NCBI GenBank assembly: GCA_015143295.1 | Contig: CM026551.1 | Coordinates: forward strand, 45,372,034-45,436,033 | DNA from: Tetracentron sinense | Lineage: Eukaryota; Streptophyta; Magnoliopsida; Trochodendrales; Trochodendraceae | Length of the DNA: 64,000 bases | Reading direction: 5' to 3' | Part shown: in pieces, positions 44,627-55,798 of the stretch | How positions within the stretch are numbered: the first letter of the stretch is position 1 | Layout of the letters: every line of letters starts with the position of its first letter | Made by a program: the position numbers and the translations under genes | The notes under the pieces: model-generated | Database searches by the model: none | What the model was told of the DNA's origin: nothing | The model's input: the letters and a program-made list of their open reading frames with translations, nothing else

Positions 44627-45035
44627 TTAGTCTCTTCACAGGAGAGATTGATTTTGAAATGTTGCTTTTAACCTCTTCACAAGAGGGATCGATTTTGAAG
44701 TATTGCTTTTAACCTCTTCACAGGAGGGATCGATTTTAAAATGTTGCTTTTAGCCTCTTCACAGGAAGGATCGCTTTTGAAATGTTGCTTTTAGCCTTTT
44801 CACAGGAGGGATCGCTTTTGAAATGTTGCTTTTAACCTCTTCACAGGAGGGATCGCTTTTGAAATGTTGCTTTTAGCCTCTTCACAGGAGGGATCGCTTT
44901 TGAAATGTTGCTTTTAGCCTCTTCACAGGAGGGATCGCTTTTGAAATGTTTCTTTTAGCCTCTTCACAGGAGGGATCGATTTTGAAATGTTGCTTTTAGC
45001 CTCTTCACAGGAGGGATCGATTTTGAAATGTTAAA
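44627..45035. repeat. 41-bp minisatellite, ~10 copies
   Basis: Unit cctcttcacaggagggatcg followed by cttttgaaatgttgctttta. Starts at 44821 and 44862 (aaatgttgc) give 41 bp. It lies in the 3' untranslated part of the element, with degenerate ggatgacaa/gatgtcagcc repeats on both sides (44505-44610, 45040-45200). Confidence 0.9.
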
Positions 45036-45298
45036 GTTGAAATGATGGGTGATAACCATTCCGATGTCAGCCAGATGGGTGGTAGGAGGGTGGATGACAA
45101 CACATTACGATGTCAATCGGACTGAAAAGAGTGGATGACAAACTCGGCGATGTCAGCATGAATGAAAGGGTGGATGACAACTTATTACGATGTCCACCGA
45201 CAGGATTGAGCGAGAAGTATATGAATTTTAGTATGCAGGTGTTATGCAATGCATAGGAATGCCAAAATGGTGTACTCGAGGTACCAGGATGTACATAT

Positions 45299-46130
45299 GG
45301 AATGTTGGGATGCGCACGGAGCACGGGAAAATGCTTACGGAAAGCTAAGGTGTGCACGGAGCATGAGGAAATGCTTACGGAAAGCAGAGATGTGCATGGA
45401 GCGCGGGGAAATGCTTACGGAAAGCCGAGATACACACGGAGCGCGGGGAATGCTTACGGAAATCTGAGATGCGCACGGAGCGCGGGGAATGCTTACGGAA
45501 AGCCGAGATGCACACGGAGCACGGGGAATTGCTTACGGAAAGCTAAGATGTGCATGGAGCATGAGAAAATGCTTACGGAAAGCCGAGATGCGCGCGGAGT
45601 GCTGAGAAATGCTTACGGAAAGCTGGGATGCGCACGAAGTGCGGGGAAATGCTTACAGAAAGTTGAGATGCTCACGGAGCGCGGGAAAATGCTTACGAAA
45701 AGCTGAGATGCGCACGGAGTGCGGGAAAATGCTTACGGAAAGCCGAGATGAACACGGAGCATGAGAAAATGCTTACGGAAAGCTGAGATGCGCACAAAGT
45801 GCAGGAAAATGCTTACGGAAAGCTGAGATGCGCACGGAGCGCGGGAAAATGCTTACAGAAAGCCGAGATGTGCACGGAGCGCGGGAAAATGCTTACGGAA
45901 AGCTGAGATACGCACGGAGCGTAGGAAAATACTGACGAAAAGTTGAGATGCGCACGAAGCACGAAAAAATGCTTACGAAAAGCTGAGATGCGCACGAAGC
46001 GCGAGAAAATGCTTACGGAAAGCTGAGATGCGCACGGAGCGCGGGAAAATGCTTACGAAAAGCTGAGATGCGCACGGAGCGTGGGAAATTGCTTACGGAA
46101 AGTTGAGATGCGCACGTAGCATGGGAAATG
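45299..46130. repeat. 40-bp minisatellite, ~20 copies
   Basis: Unit gcttacggaaagctgagatg followed by cgcacggagcgcgggaaaat, period 40 (gcttacggaa at 45731 and 45771). Because 40 is not a multiple of three, the frames at 45249-45706 and 45813-45995 cycle through all frames and are not genes. Confidence 0.95.
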
Positions 46131-46199
46131 CTCTATCGGATGCTCAGAAACCGCTTTTGAGAATCAAGCTTCACTTATTTCACCTGGCTAGTGGACGTG

Positions 46200-46690
46200 T
46201 GAGTAGTTTGTTAAGTGTGATATGAGTGCATAGTGCAACTACGTGGATGTGTCTGCATAGAGTGCGACTTATTTTGTGAGTGTCTGTGGTGCAGATGTTT
46301 GTGAATAGTACAACTAACATCGTGATTATGTGTGTGGAGCGTGATTGACCACGTGGAATGTGTGTATAGAGAGCAACTAACATTGTGAATGCTGTGTGGT
46401 TAACTATGTGAATGTGTGTGCAAAGTCTTATTAACATTGTGAATGCACGTGCGCAGTGAGCGACAAATGTGTGTGTGTAGTGGAAACACGTGTGGTGGCT
46501 ATACAGTATGCACCTAAGTGGAAGTAAGCATAATGCAATTAATCTATGTAGATGTATGTGCAGAGTGTGACTTAATGTGCATGCCTAGTGAGCTAACATG
46601 GCGAATGTGTGTGCGTAGTGTGACAAACTATGTGAAAGCATGTAGTGTAGATAACATTGTAAATGTATTTGCACAATAAATGTGTCATAT
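46200..46690. repeat. Degenerate gtgtgcatagtg-rich repeat
   Basis: Loose copies of aacattgtgaatgtgtgtgc and gcatagtgcaac at varying spacing (about 40-60 bp). It looks like an older minisatellite between two sharper arrays. Confidence 0.6.
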
Positions 46691-46694
46691 AAAA

Positions 46695-46960
46695 CATATC
46701 AAGGGGTGCACCAAATGAGGTGGCTAACATAGAGCGATGCATCGGATGTGATGCAACATGAGGTGTACTGAATGAGGTGACTAACAAAGAGTGACGCATC
46801 AAACATAATGTATCTGGGATGCACCGAATGAGGGTGGCTAACAAAAAATGACGCATCAAACATGATGTATCTGGGGTGCACCGAATGAGGGTGGCTAACA
46901 AAGAGCGATGCATGATGCATCTGGGGTGCACCGAATGAGGGTGGCTAACAAAGATAATCG
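46695..46960. repeat. 57-bp minisatellite, five copies
   Basis: Landmark gcaccgaatga at about 46708, 46765, 46821, 46878 and 46928; unit continues gggtggctaacaaagag and ctgggg. ORFs at 46593-47036 read through it and are not genes. Confidence 0.85.
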
Positions 46961-49467
46961 AAATGGGTGTGAATGTCCATGTGTTGGTGTGTGATTTGTG
47001 AAGCATGTGCAATGTAGTTGACATATGCATATGCATGACATGCGGTGAATATGAAAAACATGACTCGCTCTATAATCCAGTCTTGTTCTCGCTTCTTGAT
47101 GACTTGAGATCCTAGGCTTTGCCTGCTTTTGTTGGAGAGCTTGCTATAGTCAGATTGATTTCGACCAAGTCATAAGATACATTGAACACCGATTATAGAC
47201 AAAAATAAAACCTTTTTGAAAACAAATGGCTTTTGAGTTTTTCAAAATAAGTGCTTTCTTTGTTTGTTGGTTTGTGAGGGGTTTACCCCTACTGATGATT
47301 TTAATGCTTTGCCCCCATAGGGCAGGATATAGCAATGAGCAATGTTGATCTTCTGGGCTCAGCCAAGGAAGATAGTTACTCAATTCTGACTTTATTGCAT
47401 GCTGAATTTGGTTTTGCTTGGAGCCAAGGGCTTCGGATTACAAACGACGTTGAGTTCTTCAATCTGAGTTGCTTGTAGATATGTTGTCGGGGATCTCGGA
47501 TAACTGTTGTCAGGATCCTATTACTAGAGTTCAACTTTTCCTTTTTTTACCCTTGGAATGACCAAGTCTGGGGATCGCATAATTTTTGCGCAATGAGGCC
47601 GTTCCCGGTTTTCACTCATGCCTGCGAAGTTGATTTTCTTGTTCCCTTTTTTGCCCCTGATAACAACATCAGGGCTGGGCTCGCATGATTTTTGTTCCTC
47701 AGTGCTATTTCTGGTTTTCACTGGGCCTGCGATTTTCTGAGTCGAATTGTCCTCTCCTCTCATTGCTTGGTGGATTTGATACAGCTGTTGGATACTTGTC
47801 TATTAATCTGCCAGTACTCTTAATCTCTGAGGGATCTAGGAGGACTTAGGATAGGACGAAACATAGGCTAGGGGGTCAAAATCTTGGGACACCCTTTTCG
47901 CTTTGAGCTTTCTTGAGCATTTTTGTAGAGCTTTAACCCTTTTTTTTTTTTTTTTGAACTTTGAATTTTGCCTTTCCCTTTGGCTTTTGATTGATTTTTC
48001 TTTTTGAGACACTTTAGTTTGCTTAAGAAAGCTGATTGATTTGACCGTGCTTATTTTTCAGGCTGCCTACGTACCCTTTTCAGGATCAGGTCATGACGTA
48101 GTTCAAACATGTAAAAACTTTTGCATGGGGCGTCCCGTTACGAAGGTTTAGTAAAAGAAAGGCTATTAAGCTCGAAGGGCTAACTAGCGGTCTTCATGAA
48201 TTTGATGGGTTATAAACAAGGAGGAATAGTGTGCCAAACATGGCCTTCTTTCATTTCCCAAAGTGACTAAGAGTACAAACAGTTTCCTGACAAGATCTTG
48301 AGCATGGTGCTTTCTTCTGATCTGATCTATGAAGACAGGCTCTGGGAGGTCTTCGTCATCCATGCAGCTGAGTCGAAGAATATTCAGAGAATCTTTGACC
48401 AACCGCATGGGCCTTCAAAGCTGGACATATTTTGCCCCTGGTATTGAATAAGCCGATGATTCTTGTGTAATGATGTGATCATATTCCTCTATGCTTTGAC
48501 TTGTGGCCTTGGCTGATGTGGCAGCTTAATTGTCTGAGATGTACTGGAATTTGCTTTGCTTCCTCTGATTTTGTTCATACAAGTATCTACTGTTTGATAA
48601 CTTGACCTCTCGTATAGTATAGTATTTCTTCAGTGTGTGAATGATCAAGCTTCAAATGGTGGCATTGCCCATGTCTTAGACTGCAAGATGTCTATCCTGA
48701 TGATGCCCCAATCTGCTTAATGAATGCTCTGCTTGTATTGACGATAGGAAGCTTGAAATTGAGGGAGCGAATTGAGTGCTTCAAGAGATCATGCAAGCAT
48801 ACTGTAGGTAGTGTCCGTGCGGCCTCAACACTTGGCTTAGCAAGGTGCTAATCTTTGCATGCTTAGGGTCATTATTGAGCTTTCTCTTACTTGTTTGGCT
48901 CAGCGAGGTCGAAGGTCTCTTTTCGGGAGGTCCCTTTTTTCTTGCTTATTGACATATGCTGCCCCTGGGTACTATGAATTTGAAGTGGATGGCTTGGTGA
49001 ATGTTTGGGGCAATCCCTCATTAGACCAACAAGCTTAGTTAGAACAGGAAACTCCCTTTTTTTTTTTTTTTGGGGCTTCAGATTACTAGCTCTTTTCGAG
49101 AAGATTTAGGTCATACTCTCATGAACCTTTTTTGGCATTTTTCAAAAAGGTTGAGTCATGCTTAAAAAAGTACCATTTTATAGAAAAGGACTATACAAGG
49201 CTTGACTAAAAAAAGGAATTTTTACAGACTTCCTTGACCACTGGGGCCAACAAAAAACAAAAATAAATTTGAACAGACGAAGTTTGAAACATGGTCTGAT
49301 CAATCTCATAGTAGCAAGCTTGCTGGTGATGCTTCAATCATCTCTTCTGCCTTGGAAGCTTAGATGGTACAGAGGCAACTCATTGGGTCGAATGGATGGA
49401 CCTGTTTTGTTGAAAAGGGTACCAAATTCCAAGGATGATATCTGGTCCTATTATAATATCGCCTTGG
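46961..49467 (-). other. Noncoding interior shared with the element at 61090-64000
   Basis: No RT, protease or integrase motif in either strand. Positions 47540-47715 match 62440-62610 (cttggaatgacca, gcctgc, cccctgataacaa), and 48059-48104 match 62986-63035. Frames at 47150-47763, 48184-48408 and 49269-49475 are short and unlike any family I know. The T-rich stretches at 47938-47955 and 49060-49072 are simple runs. Confidence 0.6.
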
Positions 49468-49710
49468 TTAATTAAATCTTGGGACTACATGCTTCAAAAG
49501 CATACATCGGTCAGTGTCATGCCCAATGGCTTGATGGAATGAATAATATTGGTCCATGCGAAAACTGGGTGAGGGACAGGTTGGTGGTGGTGTAGGATCT
49601 CGAGGCTGAACCAGGTTCTTCTGTATGAGCAAGGGTAAAAGTTGGTTGAGCTTACACGGTAGTGGGATAAAGTTTCTGGGTAACGTCCGCACTTGTTGTG
49701 GTGTGAGAAC
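49468..49710 (-). pseudogene. Tat/Ogre gag remnant with zinc-knuckle-like motif
   Basis: The minus-strand frame reads FIPLPCKLNQLLPLL, then YYSFHQAIGHDTDRCMLLKH. Tat-type gag proteins have C-x-F/Y-H-x4-H-x-T-x2-C-x2-L-K at this point. Here the first Cys is Tyr and the rest is present. About 70 codons can be followed. Upstream frames (49762-49944) do not show a clear gag. A better copy is at 63713-63942. Confidence 0.7.
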
Positions 49711-52281
49711 TTGGTTTTGGTTTTGGTTGACTAGTTCGATGATCTGTGAGTGGTTTAGGTTTTACCACTGTACTTCTAGGAATCCATTCAGAATATAGGC
49801 AACGTCACTCAGAAGGGCTCTGAGCTCTTCCCTGCGAAAGGTTTCTATGATTCCTTCGTGATCATTTAATGCTTTCTCATGCTCCATTTCTTCAAATGAT
49901 TGCCTCTGGATCGTCTGCTCGGAAAGGATAAGAACTAAGAACATAGAGCGAGTTGACGCTAGACATGAGACTCAAAAGATGAAATGATGGTGTAAGTGAT
50001 GACATGATAACTTAAAGGATGGTACACAGTATGCATTACATAGAAGATGACGAGAGCATGCATAAAATGTGAGATGGTGATATACAAGATGATGATGATC
50101 ATGCACAAGATGTGTTGCAAGACATGTTGATGGACCCTTTATACAAATGAACAACATTCTGTTTACACAATGATGAAGGAATGGGTGCTGAGTGCTGTGT
50201 GCTTGGGTCGGATCTTATTACTGATCTTTCAATAAAGGGGTAACAAAATCAAGCAACCGTGATATGCCCCTTGGATCTGTGAGTTGTTGGTCTAGGGCAT
50301 TGATGTGAGTGTTGGACCTCTTTTGTTTTTTGCTAGCATCATTAGTTCATAGCCTAGGGGAATCCCTGTGGCTTGATGAAATTACTCAATTTTGAAGGAC
50401 CAGTTGCCAATGTGATATTGCATGCAGATGGATCAGACATGACTAATATACACATGATGAAATTGAATTTTTGAGCATAATGATTTTGGATTTTGAAAGA
50501 AATGACTGATTAAACTGAGAATAAAATGATGAATGTTGATGATGCTAACAAATGAATTGAATCTTAATGGAAACAATAGAAATGAACTTTTTGAGATGAA
50601 ATTGAATGAGAATGATTAAGTCCAATGGATTGAATGTGAATTAATCAAAACAAATTTTGACTAAAAAAAAAATACCTGAGTTTGATGTAAACTTAGATAA
50701 AGAATAGTAATGAAATGAATTGAAATGGATTAAATGTGAATTGACCAAAATGAGTTTTGGTAAAAACCTGAGTTAAATGGAAACTCAGATGATGAATAAG
50801 GGTGATGTAGACAAGTGGATGAGATATTAATCAAAATAAATTTTGACTAAAAAAACCTGAGTTAGAAGTAACTCGGAAGATGGATGGGTTGGTATGGATT
50901 GGTCAAAATAAATTTTGACTAAAAAAACATGAGTTAGATGTAACTTGGAAGATAGATGGGTTGGTATGGATTGGTCAAAATAAATTTTGACTAAAAAAAC
51001 CTGAGTTAGATGTAACTCAGAAGATGGATGGGTTGGTATTGATTGGATATTAATCAAAATAAATTTTGACTAAAAAAAAACCTAAGTTAGATGTAACTCA
51101 GCAAATGGATGGGTTGGTATGGATTAATCAAAATAAATTTTGACTAAAAAAAAAAACCTGAGTTAGATATAACTCAGAAGATGGATGGTGACATGGATTA
51201 ATCAAAATAAATTTTGATTAAAAACTTGAGTTTAGATGTAAACTCAGAAAAATGGATGATGCCAAGTTAATCAAAATAAATTTTGACTAAAAAACCTGAG
51301 TTTAGATGTAAACTCAGAAAATGGATGATGCTGATAGGAATTGAGATTTGAAACGAAATTGAATGAATTGAATTGAAAGAATTAACATATTTTAAGGGTG
51401 AGCTAATTCAACGTGTGTAACCCATTGGGGTGAGTGGATAGGAGTCCATTTCATTTATCTGGGTTGTAGGAAACCAGAGCCCAAATGGGTTAAGATAAAA
51501 CTGACAAAATGAGAGTCCATACAACCCATTTTAATGTGGGTTGGTTGGTTGTCCCTTGACCAGTTTGATCTAGGGTATTAGCCTCACATATGTGTTGAGT
51601 TGGCTCAGAAGGGTTAGGGTTCACACCTATCTAACATCAAATAGGGCTCACACAAGCTCCAAAATAGATTAGGTATAGGGATAAGGAAATCCCTATATCT
51701 AAGCAGAAATGAGGGAGCGGCTTGAACCAAGAGTAGAATAGGGATAAGGTTGCCCCTCATGATGGGTAGCTCTTGGTTTATGCCCAAACAACGATTTATG
51801 ATCTACATGCTTATGCTGGTGTATGCAGGGTTTTGACTATAAGGTTGAGGAGCACTTGACAGTATATGCGACTCCCCGGTATAAAACATACCTGAAAATG
51901 GATGATTGGTGCAAGCGGGAAACACCAGTCGTGTTTACCGGAGATAACCATCTCTCGGTCTACAACCAGTACTTTTCACAGATCTTTAGGCTCCAGCATC
52001 GGGGATAATCATCCCTCGATTGTAAGCTTACCGGATCCAATCTAGATAGGTGTAGGATTTTTATTCTATTGTGCGATGAATATGAATGCATCAATCAAAA
52101 TCAAGCAATGAATAAAAATGGAATCCTAAGCATGTTGCTAAGTTTTGCAAACAAATGTCCGAGGTTTTAATAAAAAAAATGAATGAAATAACATATAGTT
52201 GAAATTAAAAGATTCTGATGTAGTTTCCGGTATTTGATTCAGACTTAGATTTTGGTTTGAATACTGGTCTGTGAAACCAGA
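49711..52281 (-). other. Ogre-type 5' region (gag upstream and leader), decayed
   Basis: No reliable frame. A 72-bp minisatellite occupies 50641-51335. ORFs at 49762-50157, 50827-51057 and 51823-52008 are short, lie in or near repeats and have no known domain. Near 51930-52010 two blocks ggagataaccatctctcgg and ggggataatcatccctcg are alike, with no known role. Confidence 0.5.
50641..51335. repeat. 72-bp minisatellite, ~9 copies
   Basis: Unit: tcaaaataaattttgactaa, a run of A, cctgagttagatgtaactca, then gaagatggatgggttgg. The landmark ttttgacta is at 50841, 50913 and 50985 (72 bp), then at wider spacing. Outer copies are more diverged, as in arrays that turn over from the centre. Confidence 0.9.
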
Positions 52282-52300
52282 GTCCCCAGCAGAGTCGCCA
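52282..52300 (-). promoter_or_regulatory. Primer binding site of the Ogre-type element
   Basis: The minus strand reads tggcgactctgctggggac four bases after the LTR end GGTACTCA. It begins TGG and is the form seen in Ogre/Tat elements. I recall such sites as tRNA-Arg-like but did not verify this. Confidence 0.85.
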
Positions 52301-52304
52301 GCTG

Positions 52305-54684
52305 TGAGTACCTGGATTTTACCCTCCCTTCCCGATCAGGATTGATCCCGATAAGGAATAGTGATAAATTGTAATTGGGTTGTGAGTCGCCACCTATCTA
52401 ATTCTGAGGGAAATAGGTCCCTGAAATTGTTGGATATGGCATGGTCTGGAAATCAAAGGTCAGGGTAAGGGATTCAGTTGAGTTAGAGGAAGGTGTTAGG
52501 CACCCCTAAACTCCCATCCGGAGATGGTTACTTACTCCCTAAGTTTGAATTAAATAAAAGAAACCATAAAGAAGTTTGCAATTCGATCTATATGCTGAGC
52601 AATATAATATTAAATGAAATAAATGAATTGAGATAGACAAGATAGAAACAGAATAGGGATTCTATCCTAGGGGAGCTGAACCCGATCAGGGTTGCCTACG
52701 TATCCACCGTTAGTGGAATCAAGCCGCACGTAGTTCCGGAAGGATTGATGGTTTGAGTTGATTTGATTGGACTGAGTTATGGATGATTGAAAGCTTTGAG
52801 GGTTTTTGCTCCTATTTGAGGAGCGATGTGGCCTTTTAAGCTCGTGCTGAGGAGCAAAAGGTTGGAGGATTTGATTTGATGGATTTCGCTGATTTGGGAG
52901 CGAAATGGCCTTTTAAGCTCGTGCTGAGGAGCGATGAGGCAGTTAAGCTCTTGCCAGGGACCTGGAAGTGGGTATTTGAACAAGGCTTGAATCGAGGTAG
53001 ATAGGGGTTAACTAGAGTTTAACTAGGATTTCGCTGGGGTCTACCTAGGGTTTAACTAGAGTTAAGTTGGGGTTTAATTAAGGTTTAACTAGGGTTAAGC
53101 TGGGGTTTAATTAGGGTTAAGCTGTGGTTTACCTAGGGTTAAGCTGGGATTTACCTAGGGTTTAACTAGGGTTAAGCTGGGATTTACCTAGGATTTAAAT
53201 AGGATTTAACTAGGGTTTAACTAGGATTACCTAGGGTTTTTGGGCAGAGGTTCGACTAGACAAGGCTAGTTTGAACAGGGATTTGGGTAGAGGTTTGACT
53301 AGACAAGGTTAGTTTTGAACAGGGATTTGGGTAAAGGTTTGACTAGGCAGGGCTAGTCTTGAACTGAGATTTGGGCAGAGGTTTGACTAGGCGAGGCTAT
53401 ATTTGAACTGGAATTTGGGCAGAGGTTCGACTAGGCGGGGTTATATTTGAACTGGGATTTGGGCAGGGATTCGACTAGGCGAGGCTATATTTGAACTGGA
53501 ATTTGGGCAGGGGTTCGACTAAGCGAGGCTATATTTGAACTGGAATTTGGGCAGGGGTTCGACTAGGCGAGGCTATATTTGAATTGGGATTTGGGCAGGG
53601 GTTCGACTAGGCGAGGCTATATTTGAATTGAGATTTGGGCAGGGGTTCGACTAGGCGAGGTTATATTTGAACTGGAATTTGGGCAAAGGTTCGACTAGGC
53701 GGGGTTATATTTGAACTGGAATTTGGGTAAAGGTGAGGCTTAGCAGTCTAAACTAGAAATTAAAGACAAAACTAGAAATTAAGCAATTTAATAAAACTAA
53801 AAACTTGAAAGCAAGACGAGGGATAGAGAGATTACCTGCCCGAAAGTACGGCGAACTTTCGGACAAAGAGGGATTCTCCAAAAAACTAAAAACTTAGTGT
53901 TTCAGAAATGGAACTCGAAAAACCAAGTAGAGAGAAGTGAAAATGGATCATTTTTGAAGGAAGGGAGGAGGGGTATTCGGAATAGTGCCCGCGCCTTTTT
54001 AAAGGGCGCGAAAGCGGTGTGAACAGTGAGTCGGCAACGCGGATATTACTAAATCCGCGCCTTTTTAAAGGGCGAGATTTTAATATATTTTATTATGAAC
54101 AAAAATAATAATAAAAAATAAAGTTTGCAATGCAGGTGGGGCCCACATGGGTTGGCCCTTGGGGCCTTTTTAAAATGATTTTAAAAAGGCGAGATTGCCT
54201 CTTAGGGCCTGTTTGGCCCTTCAAATAACTGATTTTTTGGGTTTTTTTGTTTATACTCTTATTTGCCGAAAAACTGTTTTTATCGTTTTAAGCACATTTT
54301 GAGCCCAAAAATAGTCAAAATTGAACAGGTAAAATCCAAAATAATATTTTAGATAGAACATGAATTTTTCAGAACTTTTTAGGGGCATTTTGGTCATTTT
54401 ACATTCTAGGGGCAATTTGGTCATTTTCTACCATTTTAAGTCCAATTTAATCCTAAAAATAGCCAAAATTCATCAAAAAATTTGTAAAATCATTTTGAAC
54501 CAAATGAAAACTTTTTAGCACATTTTTAGGGATATTTTGGTCATTTTTCACCCTAAGGGCATTTTGGTCATTTTTCATCCTAGGGATAGTTTTTGAAAAT
54601 CGAAGCACCTGAAAAGAGGGTTTTTAAAAGGGTTTTTAGAGGTGTGCAAATAGATTAAGGGGGTGCAAAATTGGGGTGTTTACA
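52305..54684 (-). mobile_element. Ogre-type 5' LTR
   Basis: 2380 bp, close partner of 41807-44243. It lacks the 67-bp duplication and the gatttactatatttt stretch, and has an extra gttggcccttggggcc near 54150. The two LTRs remain very alike over most of their length, which suggests a younger insertion than the Tat element at 1106. Confidence 0.9.
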
Positions 54685-54691
54685 AAAACTA

Positions 54692-55747
54692 TGATGGACG
54701 CTCAATCAAAGGATAAGAGTAAGGAAGGGTTTATCAAAGATAATGGTTTCAAGTAAAATACATCTAAATGGGTTGAGAAAACCTTTGGGAAATCAAATGA
54801 GGCAATTAAAAAAGACCAAAATCATGAAAACCAAGAGAAGAACAAAGGAGAGATTGAGAAAACTGGGGATCAAAACAGCGTGAATTAAAAATCAGCAGTG
54901 AATTTAGAAAGACAGAGTCAAAAAGAAGATAGTAATCAAAATATTGCTAATTCTAGTTTTGGGAAAGATTCAGATGCTCAGATTCAGGCCGATATTAGTA
55001 ACAATACCAATAAAAACATGGGAATGGATATGCATGAATAGTTTTTTCCAGCAAACCAGACCCAGATCTTAAAGTTGTCTGAGTTAGAAGATTCTAATCA
55101 AACTGGGAAGGAGCAAAAAAGCAATCAGAAGGTTGTTTTTGTTCCAGATTCTCAGTAGCATGCTTGTTATATGTTCCCTATTATTCAAGATATTTCGAAT
55201 GAGATTTTAGTTGAGAAGGATGAAGAGCAAATCAAAATTCTTAATGAAGAGTTCACAGATGGTATTGGGAAATTCGGGTATGAAAATTTGCAGAAGGATA
55301 GATCTTCAGGGAGCGATGAAGAACAAGGTGATATCGAGGAAGAAAGCATTGGTCCTGACCACGGTTTGAATGAAGAACAAAGCATGGATGTGGATGATAA
55401 TATGAGATTGAGTTTTCAGAATGATAGAGATATGAATCATGATTTTCGTAATGTGGAGGATGAGGATCATCAAAAAATTATTGGAAGCTCTTCAGTTGGC
55501 TAAACCTAAAGTTAAGTTTCGGTCTAAGGAAAGAAGGATTGCAAAAGTGAAGTTTCTCATGGACGAGGGCAGCAGTTTGGAAGTGAAAGCGGGAAGAAAC
55601 AAAGTTCATCTTAATATGGATGAATTCATTCAAAGTTGCAAAAGTTTTTCCAATAGAATTCTTGGTTCAGTCTTGTTGAAAAACTATAATGGTAATTTGC
55701 CAGAAAAGGTATTAGAAGAAAATACTTCTTTCACAAAAGTTAAATGA
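54692..55747 (+). pseudogene. LINE ORF1, second part
   Basis: It continues from 41806 with MDAQSKDKSKEGF. Stops interrupt the frame at several points before a 110-codon stretch at 55171-55503 that is highly acidic (KDEEQIKIL, GSDEEQGDIEEES). A shift near 55480 leads to KPKVKFRSKERR and LGSVLLKNYNG, ending at 55745. Like the C-terminal half of the ORF1 at 14616 it has no known domain. Confidence 0.75.
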
Positions 55748-55798
55748 CAAGATCAAAGACTAGAGCTAGTCTTCTCCCTGATATCCAAAAGGTTTCTA

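Larger units (their letters stand above)
41800..54691 (-). mobile_element. Pol-less Tat/Ogre-type LTR retrotransposon
   Basis: The element is 41807-54684 (12.9 kb), flanked by identical aaaacta (41800-41806, 54685-54691). Its LTRs are 41807-44243 and 52305-54684. On the minus strand they start TGTAAACACC and end GGTACTCA. The PBS beside 52305 and the purine tract beside 44243 fix the minus orientation. The 8-kb interior has only a trace of gag (49468-49692), several minisatellites and no RT, integrase or protease motif. The architecture resembles non-autonomous elements that keep gag only. Confidence 0.88.

Noticed and set aside
45249..45706. ORF of 134 codons on the plus strand
   Set aside because: It is a 40-bp minisatellite read through; period is not a multiple of three and no domain appears.
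45299..46130. CRISPR-like array (regular repeats)
   Set aside because: Units are adjacent without unique spacers, in plant retrotransposon DNA.
46593..47036. ORF of 147 codons on the minus strand
   Set aside because: Most of it is the 57-bp minisatellite; His/Ser-rich low-complexity peptide without a counterpart in the related element.
51823..52008. 61-codon ORF near the Ogre-type PBS
   Set aside because: Lies in the leader, is not recognisable, and has no second copy in the window to test it.
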